The notes: generated by a model not told the origin, from the sequence alone. 64,000 nucleotides of DNA from Clostridium chrysemydis (GCF_015234215.1 NZ_JADEKP010000001.1:744001-808000); one strand, 5' to 3'. Counted from the first letter of the stretch, positions 42,352 through 52,052 are shown. Numbers and translations are program-made.

Positions 42352-43242
42352 ATGAAGATAGGTTTAGTTTTATCAGGTGGCGGAGGAAAAGGTGCATACG
42401 AACTTGGTGTTTGGAAAGCTTTAAAAGAATTAGAAGTAGATAAATATATAGACGTATTTTCTGGTACTTCTATTGGGGCATTTAACGCAATATTATTTGC
42501 ACAAGATGATATGAGAGCTGCAGAAGAATTGTGGAAAGAAGTAACTATGGAAAAATTAGTTACTATGAGTAAACTTGATTTAATTAAAAAGGGAGTAGAA
42601 CTTGCTATTGGCTCAAGATATTTAAATATAGCAAAAAAATATATGACTCAAAAGCTTGAAAGTGGAGGATATCCAAAAGACGGTGCTAAAAGTTTTATAG
42701 ATAAATACTTAGACGTAAATAAAGTCAAAGAAAATAATAAGACATGCTATGTAGCTTGTACTAAATTACCAGACTTTACAGCGACTTATTTTAAAATCAA
42801 TGACTACGAAGAAGAATTAGCAAAAAATATGATTTTAGCTTCTTCTACACTTCCTTTAATTTATGATAGTCATGAAGTTTTAGGAAGTAAATATATAGAT
42901 GGTGGAGTAGTAGATAATACACCTATTCAACCGGTTTATGGAGAAGGTTGTGATTTAATAATAGTTGTCCTACTTTCAAAAGACTCTAGAGTTGATCGGG
43001 ATTTGTATCCAAACACTAGAATAATAGAATTATCTCCTAAGAATCTTGATGAAAGTACTATAAAAGGTACTTTAAATTTAGATTCTGAATCTAAGAAGAT
43101 GAGGATTGCAGAAGGTTATAATGATACAATGGCAGAATTAGAGCCTATAATGCTTATGGCTAAAGCAAAAGTTATTGAAGAAGAAAAGAGAAAACATCCT
43201 AAATTATTTAAAGTATATAATATTTTAAAAAAGCTATCGTGA
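42352..43242 (+). CDS. Patatin-like phospholipase
   Basis: The 296-residue protein has the oxyanion loop LSGGGGKGAYELG, the nucleophile elbow FSGTSIGAFNA (GxSxG, Ser near residue 45) and the catalytic Asp in YIDGGVVDN near residue 188, so the Ser-Asp dyad is complete. It would hydrolyse acyl esters of lipids and has no signal peptide. ATG 42352 follows TTGGGGATGG; upstream TTG 42337 and ATG 42343 are possible. A terminator overlaps its stop. Confidence 0.87.
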   Translation: MKIGLVLSGGGGKGAYELGVWKALKELEVDKYIDVFSGTSIGAFNAILFAQDDMRAAEELWKEVTMEKLVTMSKLDLIKKGVELAIGSRYLNIAKKYMTQKLESGGYPKDGAKSFIDKYLDVNKVKENNKTCYVACTKLPDFTATYFKINDYEEELAKNMILASSTLPLIYDSHEVLGSKYIDGGVVDNTPIQPVYGEGCDLIIVVLLSKDSRVDRDLYPNTRIIELSPKNLDESTIKGTLNLDSESKKMRIAEGYNDTMAELEPIMLMAKAKVIEEEKRKHPKLFKVYNILKKLS

Positions 43243-43260
43243 TTGGTAGCTTTCATTTTT
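43230..43260 (+). terminator. Terminator of the patatin gene
   Basis: AAAGCTATC and GGTAGCTTT pair with one wobble and are followed by CATTTTTTA. Confidence 0.75.
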
Positions 43261-43354
43261 TATTAAAATACTGAAATATTAATGTATTTGCTATATATAT
43301 AAATAATTGATATTATTTAAGCTACAGATATAAAATTATTAAAGGAGACAAGTT

Positions 43355-44569
43355 ATGGCAAAGGTTATAGTTGTTGGAGCAGGGCCAAGTGGTATAATGG
43401 CAGCTTTGACAAGTGCTAAAAATGGTAATGAAGTTATACTTCTTGAGAGAAATAATGAGATAGGTAAAAAACTTAAGCTTACTGGTGGGGGAAGATGTAA
43501 TATTACAAATAACAGAAGTATAGATGAGTTTTTTGATAAAATAGTTACAAACAAAAAGTTTTTATATAGTGCATTATATACATTTTCAAATTATAGTCTT
43601 TTAGATTACTTTGACCAAAAAGGGTTAGAATATAAGGTTGAATATGAAAATGATGATAAAGTATATACTAAAAGTGATAAATCAGATGATGTTATAGAGT
43701 TGTTTTTAAATGACTTAAAAGATAGCTCTGTAAAAATATTATATAACACAAAAGTATCTGATTTAATAGTAGAAAATGGTGAAATCAAAGGTGTAATAGA
43801 TGAAAACTCTAAAAAGATATATGGTGATAAAGTCATTATATCTACAGGGGGGAAGAGTCACCCAAATACCGGTTCAGACGGATTTATGTTCGATATATTA
43901 AAAAAATATGGTCACAGCATAAAACCTTTTTATCCAGCACTTATACCATTAGTTACTAAAGAGGATTTTGTAAAAGGTCTTCAAGGTGTTTCTATGAAAG
44001 ATGTAGTAATAAGTACTAAGATAAAAAAGAAGAAGATAGAACAAATTGGTGATATGATATTTACGCATTTTGGAATTTCAGGACCAGCTGTTTTAAAAAT
44101 TTCTTCTTATATTAATAAGGAACTAGAAAATGGTGATATTACTTTAAAATTAGACTTTTTAAAAAATACTTCAAAAGAAGAATTAACTAATATAATAAGA
44201 AGTAATCCAAATAAAACTATTTTAAATAATTTAAAAGGGATATTACCTCAAAATTTTACTAAAGCTTTAATAAGTTTAGTAGCCCTTGAAGAGACTAAAG
44301 CATCAGACCTTAAAAAAGAAGATGCATCTAAACTTATTAATTTAATAAAAGAGATGGAACTAACTATTTGTGATACTTTAACTATTAAAGCTGCAATGGT
44401 TACATCAGGTGGAGTTAATATTAAAGAAGTAGATGCGTCTACTATGGAATCTAAAATTATTAAAAATTTATATTTTTCAGGAGAGGTTTTAGATATAGAT
44501 GCAGAAACTGGCGGATACAATCTTCAATTAGCATTTTCTACAGGATACCTAGCTGGAAGTGATTTTTAA
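43355..44569 (+). CDS. NAD(P)/FAD-dependent oxidoreductase (HI0933 family)
   Basis: The 404-residue flavoprotein has the dinucleotide-binding motif VVGAGPSGIMAALTSAKNG at the start, LTGGGRCNITNN near residue 45 (a family hallmark), KVIISTGGKSHPNTGSDG near residue 160, and a C-terminal FSGEVLDIDAETGGYNLQLAFSTG block. The physiological substrate of HI0933/YhiN proteins is not firmly known. ATG 43355 follows AAGGAGA. It is a single-gene unit upstream of ygiQ. Confidence 0.88.
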   Translation: MAKVIVVGAGPSGIMAALTSAKNGNEVILLERNNEIGKKLKLTGGGRCNITNNRSIDEFFDKIVTNKKFLYSALYTFSNYSLLDYFDQKGLEYKVEYENDDKVYTKSDKSDDVIELFLNDLKDSSVKILYNTKVSDLIVENGEIKGVIDENSKKIYGDKVIISTGGKSHPNTGSDGFMFDILKKYGHSIKPFYPALIPLVTKEDFVKGLQGVSMKDVVISTKIKKKKIEQIGDMIFTHFGISGPAVLKISSYINKELENGDITLKLDFLKNTSKEELTNIIRSNPNKTILNNLKGILPQNFTKALISLVALEETKASDLKKEDASKLINLIKEMELTICDTLTIKAAMVTSGGVNIKEVDASTMESKIIKNLYFSGEVLDIDAETGGYNLQLAFSTGYLAGSDF

Positions 44570-44678
44570 TAAAAAAAATATAGCTTTAAATATTATAAGG
44601 TATTATAATAAGAAAATGTGGCTTTTTAAGAAGAACGAAAATTTTAAGAAAAATGATTAATTTAAGTAGGTGATACTA

Positions 44679-46748
44679 ATGATGTTAGAAAATAAATTTT
44701 TACCAGTTTCTAAAAAGGATATGGAAGAAAGAGGCTGGGAACAATGTGACTTTATAATAGTTACAGGTGATGCATACGTTGACCACCATAGCTTTGGTAC
44801 AGCGGTAATTTCTAGAGTATTAGAAGATGCAGGTTACAAAGTTGGAATTATAGCACAACCTGACTGGCATAATGTAGAGGAATTTAAAAAACTTGGAAAA
44901 CCTAGATTAGGATTCTTAGTAAACGGTGGTAACATGGATTCTATGGTAAACCACTATACAGTAAGTAAGAGAAGAAGAGAAAAAGACCTTTATACTCCAG
45001 GTGGAGAAATGGGAAAAAGACCAGATAGAGCGACTATAGTTTACTGTAATAAAATAAGAGAAGCATATAGAGACGTTGATATAGTAATAGGGGGAGTTGA
45101 AGCAAGTTTAAGAAGATTTGCCCACTACGATTATTGGGGAAATAACGTAAGAAACTCTATCCTTATAGATAGTGGTGCTGACCTTTTAGTTTATGGTATG
45201 AGTGAAAAACAAATAGTTGAAGTAGCTAATGCTTTAAATGATGGGTTTGATGCTAAATATGTAAGACACGTAAATGGAACTTGCTATACTATTGATTCTT
45301 TAGATGAAGTTTATGGAGATTATATAGTAATACCATCTTCAGAAGAGGTAAAAGAAGATAAGAGTGCGTACCTTAAAGCATTTAAAGTTCAATATCAAGA
45401 ACAAGACCCTGTTCGTGGTAAACAAATAATTCAAAAACATGGAAAAAAATACGTTGTTATTAATAAACCAGAGATGCCTCTAAATAGGGAAGAATTAGAT
45501 AGAGTTTACGGGTTGCCTTATACTAAAAATTACCACCCAATGTACGAAGAAAAAGGTGGAATTCCTGCTATAAACGAAGTTAAATTCTCTATAGTAAGTT
45601 CAAGAGGATGTTTTGGTAACTGTTCATTTTGCGCTATAACTTTCCACCAAGGAAGAGCAGTTCAAAGTAGAAGTGAAGAATCTATCTTAAAAGAAGCTAG
45701 AGAAATGACAGAAATGCCTGATTTTAAAGGATATATTCATGACGTTGGAGGGCCAACTGCAAACTTTAGAAAACCGGCGTGTAAAACTCAACTTACTATA
45801 GGGGCTTGTAAACATAAGCAATGTTTAACTCCAAAACCTTGTAAAAATATGATAGTTGATCACTCAGAATATTTACATCTTTTAAGAGAAATTAGAAAAA
45901 TTCCTAAAGTTAAAAAGGCGTTTATAAGATCTGGACTTAGATATGATTATATTATGGCAGATAAAAACGATACATTCTTTAGAGAATTAGTTGAACATCA
46001 CGTAAGTGGACAATTAAAAGTAGCACCAGAACACGTAGCTAAAAATGCACTAAAATATATGGGTAAACCAGCTGGTGATACTTATAATAAGTTTAGAGAA
46101 AAGTACTTTAAAATAAATAGACAACTAGGTAAAGAGCAATACTTAATTCCATACCTTATGTCAAGTCATCCAGGTAGTGGACTTAAAGAGGCTATAGAAC
46201 TTGCTGAATATTTAAGAGATACTAAATATCAACCAGAACAAGTTCAAGACTTTTACCCAACTCCAGGAACATTATCTACAACAATGTTCTATACAGGTAA
46301 AGATCCTTTAACTATGGAAGATGTTTATATTCCAAGAACAAAAGAAGAAAAAGCAATGCAAAGAGCTCTACTTCAATACAAAAATCCTAAAAACTATAAC
46401 ATAGTTTATGATGCTTTAATTAAATCTGGAAGAGAAGATTTAATTGGTAACGGACCAAAGTGCTTAATTCAAACTCCTGAAACTAGATATTTAGCTAGCC
46501 TTAGAGGAAAATCACAAGGAAGCAAAAAGGGATATCAAGGTAAAAACAAAAAGCCAAAATCAGGTGCTACTGAAGAGAAGTCATCAAAAAAAGGATACGG
46601 AAAAACTAAAAAAAGTAGACATGGTGATGACAGAAACGGTAAAAACTCTAAAAATGAAGAAAATGTTAGAATGTACAAAGGTAAAAAGAGTAGAGGTAGC
46701 GTAAAAGAAAGAATGAAAGCCAAAGGAAAAGGCAAAAAAAGAAGATAG
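44679..46748 (+). CDS. YgiQ family radical SAM protein
   Basis: The 689-residue protein has the YgiQ layout: N-terminal B12-binding-like domain ([17 protein letters not shown] near residue 24), [16 protein letters not shown] with CX3CX2C near residue 310, and the conserved [18 protein letters not shown] and [20 protein letters not shown] blocks. The last 80 residues are a Lys/Gly/Ser-rich disordered tail (ending KGKKRR) likely to bind nucleic acid or anionic surfaces. Function of the family is unknown. ATG 44679 follows TAGGTGA. Confidence 0.88.
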   Translation: MMLENKFLPVSKKDMEERGWEQCDFIIVTGDAYVDHHSFGTAVISRVLEDAGYKVGIIAQPDWHNVEEFKKLGKPRLGFLVNGGNMDSMVNHYTVSKRRREKDLYTPGGEMGKRPDRATIVYCNKIREAYRDVDIVIGGVEASLRRFAHYDYWGNNVRNSILIDSGADLLVYGMSEKQIVEVANALNDGFDAKYVRHVNGTCYTIDSLDEVYGDYIVIPSSEEVKEDKSAYLKAFKVQYQEQDPVRGKQIIQKHGKKYVVINKPEMPLNREELDRVYGLPYTKNYHPMYEEKGGIPAINEVKFSIVSSRGCFGNCSFCAITFHQGRAVQSRSEESILKEAREMTEMPDFKGYIHDVGGPTANFRKPACKTQLTIGACKHKQCLTPKPCKNMIVDHSEYLHLLREIRKIPKVKKAFIRSGLRYDYIMADKNDTFFRELVEHHVSGQLKVAPEHVAKNALKYMGKPAGDTYNKFREKYFKINRQLGKEQYLIPYLMSSHPGSGLKEAIELAEYLRDTKYQPEQVQDFYPTPGTLSTTMFYTGKDPLTMEDVYIPRTKEEKAMQRALLQYKNPKNYNIVYDALIKSGREDLIGNGPKCLIQTPETRYLASLRGKSQGSKKGYQGKNKKPKSGATEEKSSKKGYGKTKKSRHGDDRNGKNSKNEENVRMYKGKKSRGSVKERMKAKGKGKKRR

Positions 46749-46751
46749 ATT

Positions 46752-46785
46752 AAAGGGATAGTATCAAAAATACTATCCCTTTATT
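46752..46785 (+). terminator. Terminator of the ygiQ gene
   Basis: AAAGGGATAGTA and TACTATCCCTTT form a 12-bp stem with a T-rich tail. Confidence 0.85.
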
Positions 46786-46836
46786 ATTAATTCTAGTAAT
46801 TTTATGGTAAAATAAAAATATTAAGGAGGGTTTTAG

Positions 46837-48849
46837 ATGAAAAACAAAAAGAAAATACTAGGACTTATTATCACAATAGCTATTATTTCCTTTGTTTTTG
46901 TAGGCTGCTCGGCTAAAGGAAAAGCAAAAGATGTATTTGAAAGCTACAAAGATAAATGGATAGCAAACGACTACAAAGGTATGTATGAACTTTTAAGCGA
47001 GGAATCTAAAGGGAGAATCTCTGAAGAGGAATTTATAAAAAGATATACTAACATATTTAATGGTATTGATGCTAAAAATATGTCATTTGAAACTAGCGGT
47101 GATATAACAGAAAATAATGATGAATTTACTATACCTTTTAAAGGTAGTATGGATACGGTATCCGGAAAGTTAGATGTTAACGACTATAAACTAACTGTGG
47201 TAAAAGATAAGGATTCATACAAAATACGCTGGTATGAAAATTTAATTTTCCCACAAATGAAAGATGGAGATAAAATTAAAGTTAATAAATTAAGAGGAAA
47301 TAGAGGGGGAATCTTAGATAGAGAAAATAATGCTCTAGCTAAAGATGGTAAACTTTACACAGTAGGGTTACATCCTGCAAAATTAAACCCTAAAACTATT
47401 GATTCTGATATGAAACAGTTAGCTAGTATCTTAGTTATTAGTGAAGATACTATAACTAAAAAATTAGAAGCAAATAAAGAACCAGACTATTTTGTACCTA
47501 TAGTTGATATTTTGGTTAAAGATCCTAAAGTGGACAAGATTATAGATATGAAAAATCCTGGAATAATGTTAAATGAAAAGGTTGGAAGAACTTATATAAA
47601 CGATGAAGCTTTCGGAAGACTTATAGGTTATGTTGGACCTATAACAAAAGAAGAATTAGATAAAAATAAGGACAAAGGTTATACAGAAACAAGTATAATA
47701 GGTAAAGCTGGGATAGAGCAAGTATATGAAGATACTTTAAAAGCAAAAGACGGTTATGAAATCTTAATAGCAAGCGGTGATTCAAATAAAACCTTATTAA
47801 AAACAGATGCAGTTCAAGGAAAGAATGTAAAGCTTACTATAGATAGTAATGTTCAAAAGAACTCATATAAGGAGTTAAAAGGTGATAAGGGGGCAGCTAC
47901 TGCTGTAAATCCTAAAACTGGAGAAGTTTTAGCTTTAGTTAGTGCACCATCATATAACTCTAATATGTTTACAACATATACTACAAAGTCTCAAAAAGAA
48001 GAACTTGAAAAAACTAATTACGCAATGCAAGAAAATAGATTTAATAAACTATATTCACCAGGTTCTACAATGAAACTAATTACAGGTGCTATAGGACTTA
48101 ATAACGGAGTAATAACACCTAGCGAAAAGATGGATATTAAAGGGTTAAACTGGCAAAAAGATTCATCTTGGGGTGGATATAGCGTAACTAGAGTTAAAGA
48201 CCCTGGAAAGCCTGTAGACCTTCTAGATGCGATTAAATACTCTGATAATATCTATATGGCAAAAGTTGCTATAGGAGTTGGAGCGGATAAATACATTGAA
48301 GGAGCTAAAAACTTTGGAATAGGTGAAAACTTAGATTTTGGGTATCCTATAGAAGAGTCAAAAATATCAAATTCAGGTAAAATTGATAATGATATATTAC
48401 TTGGTGATACAGGATATGGACAAGGTCAAGTAATGGTAACTCCTTTAAATATAGCACTAGCTTATAGCTCACTTGGAAATAATGGTTCTATAATGCATCC
48501 AAGATTAATTATGGATGATAAAAAGCCAGAAGTTTGGAAAACTGATGCTATTAAAAAAGAATATGTTAAGCCTCTAACAGAAGCCTTTGAAGCTGTTGTT
48601 GATTCACCAGATGGAACTGGACATGCAGCTAAAATCGCTGGTCATAAAATAGCAGGTAAAACAGGAACAGCAGAAATTAAGAAAACTCAAGACGATAAAA
48701 ATGGAACTGAAAATGGATGGTTTGTTGCAGTTAATACAGACGATTCAAAAATTGCAATTTCAATGATGGTTGAGGATGTAAAAAATAAAGGTGGCTCACA
48801 CTACGTAGTTCCTAAAGTTAAAAATGTAATGGAAGCTTATTTAAAATAA
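46837..48849 (+). CDS. MecA/PBP2a-like class B penicillin-binding lipoprotein
   Basis: The 670-residue protein has an N-terminal signal ending in a lipobox (FVFVGCSAKG), a MecA_N NTF2-like domain (about residues 28-130), a PBP dimerisation domain starting near GNRGGILDREN, and a transpeptidase domain with SPGSTMK (SxxK), KYSDN (SxN-type) and KTGTAE (KTG). It should cross-link peptidoglycan outside the membrane. This architecture resembles B. subtilis PBP3 and staphylococcal PBP2a, some of which bind beta-lactams poorly. Resistance cannot be read from sequence. Confidence 0.9.
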   Translation: MKNKKKILGLIITIAIISFVFVGCSAKGKAKDVFESYKDKWIANDYKGMYELLSEESKGRISEEEFIKRYTNIFNGIDAKNMSFETSGDITENNDEFTIPFKGSMDTVSGKLDVNDYKLTVVKDKDSYKIRWYENLIFPQMKDGDKIKVNKLRGNRGGILDRENNALAKDGKLYTVGLHPAKLNPKTIDSDMKQLASILVISEDTITKKLEANKEPDYFVPIVDILVKDPKVDKIIDMKNPGIMLNEKVGRTYINDEAFGRLIGYVGPITKEELDKNKDKGYTETSIIGKAGIEQVYEDTLKAKDGYEILIASGDSNKTLLKTDAVQGKNVKLTIDSNVQKNSYKELKGDKGAATAVNPKTGEVLALVSAPSYNSNMFTTYTTKSQKEELEKTNYAMQENRFNKLYSPGSTMKLITGAIGLNNGVITPSEKMDIKGLNWQKDSSWGGYSVTRVKDPGKPVDLLDAIKYSDNIYMAKVAIGVGADKYIEGAKNFGIGENLDFGYPIEESKISNSGKIDNDILLGDTGYGQGQVMVTPLNIALAYSSLGNNGSIMHPRLIMDDKKPEVWKTDAIKKEYVKPLTEAFEAVVDSPDGTGHAAKIAGHKIAGKTGTAEIKKTQDDKNGTENGWFVAVNTDDSKIAISMMVEDVKNKGGSHYVVPKVKNVMEAYLK

Positions 48850-48877
48850 AATTTTATAATTAAGTTTAAATTAATGA

Positions 48878-48925
48878 AAAAACCTTACAGTTAATGATAA
48901 AATATTACTGTAAGGTTTTTATTTT
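48878..48925 (+). terminator. Terminator of the PBP gene
   Basis: AACCTTACAGT and ACTGTAAGGTT form an 11-bp stem across an AT loop, followed by T5ATTTT. Confidence 0.88.
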
Positions 48926-48940
48926 AGTGAGGTGATAATT

Positions 48941-49384
48941 ATGAGATGGAAGAAAAAATCAAAAGAGGAACTTAAAAAAACTTTAACAAAAGAGCAATAT
49001 GAAGTGACTCAAGAAAATGCAACAGAAAGACCTTTTATAAACGAATATAATGAAAATTATAAAAAAGGAATTTATGTTGATATAACAACTTTAGAACCAC
49101 TATTTTCTTCAAGCGATAAATTTAATTCAGGTTGCGGTTGGCCAGCCTTTTCTAAGCCTTTAGATAGAGTTTTAATAAATGAAAAGAGAGATTCAAGTTT
49201 TGGTATGGAAAGAATTGAAGTAAGATCAAAAAATTCAGATTCTCACTTAGGTCATGTATTTAATGATGGACCTACAGAAAAAGGAGGACTTAGATACTGC
49301 ATAAATTCAGCATCTCTTAAATTTATTCCCTATGAAGATATGGATAAAGAAGGTTATGAAGATTTTAAAAAGTACGTAAGATAG
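48941..49384 (+). CDS. msrB: Peptide-methionine (R)-S-oxide reductase
   Basis: MsrB repairs methionine-R-sulfoxide in proteins. The 147-residue protein has [13 protein letters not shown], the catalytic block [29 protein letters not shown] with the nucleophilic Cys in RYCIN, and no zinc-binding CxxC pairs. ATG 48941 follows TGAGGTGA; the GTG at 48932 overlaps that site. It is followed 11 bases later by an unknown gene, probably on one transcript. Confidence 0.94.
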   Translation: MRWKKKSKEELKKTLTKEQYEVTQENATERPFINEYNENYKKGIYVDITTLEPLFSSSDKFNSGCGWPAFSKPLDRVLINEKRDSSFGMERIEVRSKNSDSHLGHVFNDGPTEKGGLRYCINSASLKFIPYEDMDKEGYEDFKKYVR

Positions 49385-49395
49385 GAGTAGATACT

Positions 49396-49731
49396 ATGTC
49401 AGAATATATTAATGCAAAAGAAGTAGCAAAGGAACTAGGAGTTTATTTAAAGGTTGTAACGTCAACTAAATCATTTGAAAATTATAATGCTTTTTATAAT
49501 ATTTATGGTGAAGAAGATGAGTACTGTAGAAGAATTGTAGTTTTAACTCCATATAAAGATTTAGAAGAAGTAAATGATGAGGACCCAAGCGTTAAGGTAG
49601 AGCCTCACATATATGAAGGTAACCTTTGGATTAAAGATTATTCATTAACTACTAATCCTAAGACTATAGATTTAGAGGATGTAAAGGTTGATAAAAAGTT
49701 AGTTTTAGAATTTAAAAAGGGTTTAAGATAA
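49396..49731 (+). CDS. Unknown protein downstream of msrB
   Basis: The 111-residue acidic protein has no signal, membrane segment or family that I know. It opens with SEYINAKEVAKELGVYLKVV, which looks like a helix, then an acidic mid-part (EEVNDEDPSVKVEPHIYEGN) and strand-like ends. One Cys lies near residue 43 (DEYCRRIVV). GGAG precedes ATG 49396, 11 bases after msrB, so co-expression with msrB is likely; a role in oxidative repair is only suggested by that. Confidence 0.58.
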   Translation: MSEYINAKEVAKELGVYLKVVTSTKSFENYNAFYNIYGEEDEYCRRIVVLTPYKDLEEVNDEDPSVKVEPHIYEGNLWIKDYSLTTNPKTIDLEDVKVDKKLVLEFKKGLR

Positions 49732-49760
49732 TTGATAAAAGATATTATGTATGATATAAT
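49732..49760 (+). promoter_or_regulatory. Promoter of the unknown gene at 49790
   Basis: TTGATA (49732-49737), a 17-bp spacer and TATAAT (49755-49760) lie 29 bp upstream of the ATG. It shares TTGATAAAAGATA with the nfo promoter. Confidence 0.72.
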
Positions 49761-49789
49761 AATTATTATTAGTTATTAAGGAGAAAATT

Positions 49790-50365
49790 ATGAATAACAG
49801 AATTGAATTAATCTTTCAAGATAATGAATATACTTTAAAAATAAATGGTAATGAAATAAAAAAAGAAAATAATATAGATGATGCAATAAACGGATTTAGA
49901 AATACTATAAAAAATCAAGATATACTAAACTCTAAATCATTCGAAGATATAATAGAAGACCTTAAGGACATAAGTGATTCAAAATTAATTATAAATAATG
50001 ATTATTTTACTTTAGAATATGGTAATATGAAATATTTTTATAGAACAGATAAAACTTTCTACTTAAAAGATGGAAATATGATTCCTTTAGTTGGAAGGTT
50101 TGATTTATTTAATTTTATAGTTCATTTAATTAAAGAAGATAAAATTAAAGATGAAGTAGAAATGCTAGAGTTTTGTTTAGATATTTTAAAAAGTAAAGGA
50201 AACTACAGAGTTATTGATGAAAAGATAGTAGTAACTAGTGTTGGATTTAATTATGGATCTTGTCTATATGATTTTGCTTCTTTAAAGGTAAATAAAGGAG
50301 CTACAATCGAAAAAATGACATTTAATCAGTATAAAGATTATGTTTTAAGGGTTTTAAAAGGATAA
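49790..50365 (+). CDS. Unknown soluble protein
   Basis: The 191-residue protein is charged, with Asn-rich N-terminal half (NNRIELIFQDNEYTLKINGN) and a C-terminal part with FDLFNFIVHLIKEDK and MLEFCLDILKSKGNYRV, probably helical. I do not recognise a family. It has its own consensus promoter, an AAGGAG site and a bidirectional terminator, so it is expressed independently of its neighbours. Confidence 0.58.
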   Translation: MNNRIELIFQDNEYTLKINGNEIKKENNIDDAINGFRNTIKNQDILNSKSFEDIIEDLKDISDSKLIINNDYFTLEYGNMKYFYRTDKTFYLKDGNMIPLVGRFDLFNFIVHLIKEDKIKDEVEMLEFCLDILKSKGNYRVIDEKIVVTSVGFNYGSCLYDFASLKVNKGATIEKMTFNQYKDYVLRVLKG

Positions 50366-50412
50366 AAAAAGGCAAACAGATTTATTAAAAGAAATTTGTT
50401 TGCCTTTTTTTT
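50364..50412. terminator. Bidirectional terminator between the unknown gene and carD
   Basis: GGCAAACA and TGTTTGCC, extended by ATTT/AAAT inside, have A7 on the left and T8 on the right. Confidence 0.88.
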
Positions 50413-50413
50413 A

Positions 50414-50905
50414 TTAAATTGTATTAAGTGAATTTTCTAAAAATGATGTGGCTTCTGTAACGCTAACATTTTTTGCTGCACTGATCTCAGCAATTAAAAT
50501 CTTTTTTGTATTATGTAGCATTTGCTTTTCGCTAGAATTTAGGTTGTGACCTTCTTTAGTTTTGTGTAAAGAAGAAACAACTTCTAAATAATCAGAAAAA
50601 GAACCAGATTTGATTTTTGTAGAATTTATATCAAATCTCTCTTTGCTGTTTTTACTAGAAATAATATCAACTGTGTCGTTTAAAAAATTAAGGTTTGTAA
50701 GTTTTTGATTTAATTCTTGTTCTGAAGTAATGCTTCTTAAATTAACTATTTCAGATCTTGAAGTAGGTAACATTACTTTAAGATTATTAGTTAAAGTAAT
50801 ATAATAATAATCTTGTTTATTTCCAAGAAAATCTTTTTGTTCTATGTTTTCTATAGTGCCAACTCCCTGACTAGGGTAGACAACTTTATCACCAATATTG
50901 AACAA
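50414..50905 (-). CDS. CarD/CdnL-family RNA polymerase-binding regulator
   Basis: The 163-residue protein has the CarD/CdnL beta-barrel N-terminus (FNIGDKVVYPSQGVGTIENIEQKDF ..., split as GDKVVYPSQGVGTIE and DYYYITLTNNLKVMLP) that binds RNA polymerase beta, and a helical C-terminal part (about residues 75-163) that stabilises open promoters in relatives. TTG 50905 follows AAGGAGG. It probably affects initiation at many promoters, including rRNA promoters, by family analogy. Confidence 0.88.
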   Translation of the reverse strand: MFNIGDKVVYPSQGVGTIENIEQKDFLGNKQDYYYITLTNNLKVMLPTSRSEIVNLRSITSEQELNQKLTNLNFLNDTVDIISSKNSKERFDINSTKIKSGSFSDYLEVVSSLHKTKEGHNLNSSEKQMLHNTKKILIAEISAAKNVSVTEATSFLENSLNTI

Positions 50906-51003
50906 AGTAAACGCCTCCTTATTAAGTTCTTTTTTTATTATAACACATATCTATTAAAAATACAAAAGTTTTATTTTATCACAGGATTTTAACAGTGTCA
51001 ATA

Positions 51004-51636
51004 TTATTTTTTAAGCCAATCCCAAAATTTTATTGTTCCTCTGAAATTGATTACTAAATCACCATCTTCTATCTTCATATCTTTTATGTCTATGTTGTCT
51101 AAACCTTCTAAAGATAGTATTATATCTCCTGAATTTTTATCAAAACTTATTAATGAATTATTTTCTAAATTGTTAAATATTGTATCTTTGGAAATGCTTA
51201 TAAATCCTAACTTTCCGCTTTGGTAATGTAATATACCTTTTCCGTCTACTGCCTTTGCTGAAAAAACTAATTTAAGTTGAAATGGAATATTATAGTAGTT
51301 TATATTAGCGTATACGTTTATTAAATTATTATCTAAAGATACTTTTATGCCACTTAAAGAATTTTTTAAATCATTCATCTCATTTATAGCTTCTATAAAC
51401 AAGTCAGTAAGTTCATTTGAGTTAAATTTTGTATTAGATTCTGCTGTTAACTCTTCTAGGTTTAAGTTTATATCCTTAGGTAAAAATTTCTGTGATAATT
51501 TAATAGGGTCAATTGTTACAGTTTTATCAATAGAGTCTACAGGTTCCTTTGGTTTAAAAGAAAAATTATAAACTCCAAGTATTATTAAAGCTAATATAAC
51601 TATAGTAATACCTATAAGTATTTTTTTCGTTTTCAT
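51004..51636 (-). CDS. Membrane-anchored extracellular protein, YpmS/DUF2140-like
   Basis: The 210-residue protein has one N-terminal anchor (KKILIGITIVILALIILGV) and an external domain of about 180 residues with many short strands, such as GIKVSLDNNLINVYANI, IPFQLKLVFSAKAVDGKG, LGFISIS and DGDLVINFRGTI. The layout recalls the YpmS/DUF2140 family, but this is uncertain. AGGAGG lies upstream of ATG 51636. Opposite is the cobalamin riboswitch region, 100 or so bp away from its promoter. Confidence 0.55.
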   Translation of the reverse strand: MKTKKILIGITIVILALIILGVYNFSFKPKEPVDSIDKTVTIDPIKLSQKFLPKDINLNLEELTAESNTKFNSNELTDLFIEAINEMNDLKNSLSGIKVSLDNNLINVYANINYYNIPFQLKLVFSAKAVDGKGILHYQSGKLGFISISKDTIFNNLENNSLISFDKNSGDIILSLEGLDNIDIKDMKIEDGDLVINFRGTIKFWDWLKK

Positions 51637-51717
51637 TTTTTTCCTCCTTAATTACTCGTATTAATATATTTTATATTAAAAATTAAAATAAGACTATAAC
51701 TTATTAAAAAAGTAATG

Positions 51718-51746
51718 TTGACTTTAATAAATTTTTAATATATAAT
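51718..51746 (+). promoter_or_regulatory. Promoter of the cobalamin riboswitch and cbi operon
   Basis: TTGACT (51718-51723), a 17-bp spacer and TATAAT (51741-51746) predict a transcript start near 51753, just ahead of the aptamer. Confidence 0.75.
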
Positions 51747-51771
51747 CACTTAGAAAAAACGAATATTTTTA

Positions 51772-51975
51772 ATATACGGTTCTAAAATCTTATTTTAGAT
51801 TAAAAGGGAAAGTGGTTTGAATCCACTACAGCCCCCGCTACTGTAATAGCAGACAAGTCTTATAATATGCCACTGAAGTTTTACTTTGGGAAGGTGTAAG
51901 AGGAGAATGAAGCTTAAGTCAGGAGACCTGCCTATATTAATTTTCATAAGTTTCGGTGGGAAGCTAAACGAAAAG
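51772..51975 (+). ncRNA. Cobalamin (B12) riboswitch
   Basis: The leader has the cobalamin aptamer motifs in order: GGGAAAGTGGTTTGAATCC, then CAGCCCCCGCTACTGTAAT, GCCACTG, TTTGGGAAGG, and the B12 box AAGTCAGGAGACCTGCC near 51917-51933. GTTT and AAAC after it can close a P13-like hairpin with loop GGTGGGAAG for the kissing contact. Ligand binding should favour the terminators that follow and stop expression of the cbi operon when B12 is plentiful. Confidence 0.95.
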
Positions 51976-51978
51976 TGT

Positions 51979-52010
51979 CTTTAAAAGAAGTTTTCTTTTA
52001 AAGTTTTTTT
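51979..52010 (+). terminator. First terminator after the B12 riboswitch
   Basis: CTTTAAAAGAA and TTCTTTTAAAG form an 11-bp AU-rich stem with a three-base loop, followed by T7. Confidence 0.85.
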
Positions 52011-52021
52011 GTTGTACTTAT

Positions 52022-52052
52022 AGCATCCTTACAGAGTAAGGGTGCTTTTTTT
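52022..52052 (+). terminator. Second terminator after the B12 riboswitch
   Basis: AGCATCCTTA and TAAGGGTGCT form a 10-bp stem (one wobble) followed by T7, only 11 bases after the first terminator's T run. Confidence 0.85.

Noticed and set aside
46535-46735. Minus-strand Leu/Phe-rich frame opposite the YgiQ tail
   Set aside because: It is the complement of the Lys/Gly/Ser-rich tail and has no start signals.
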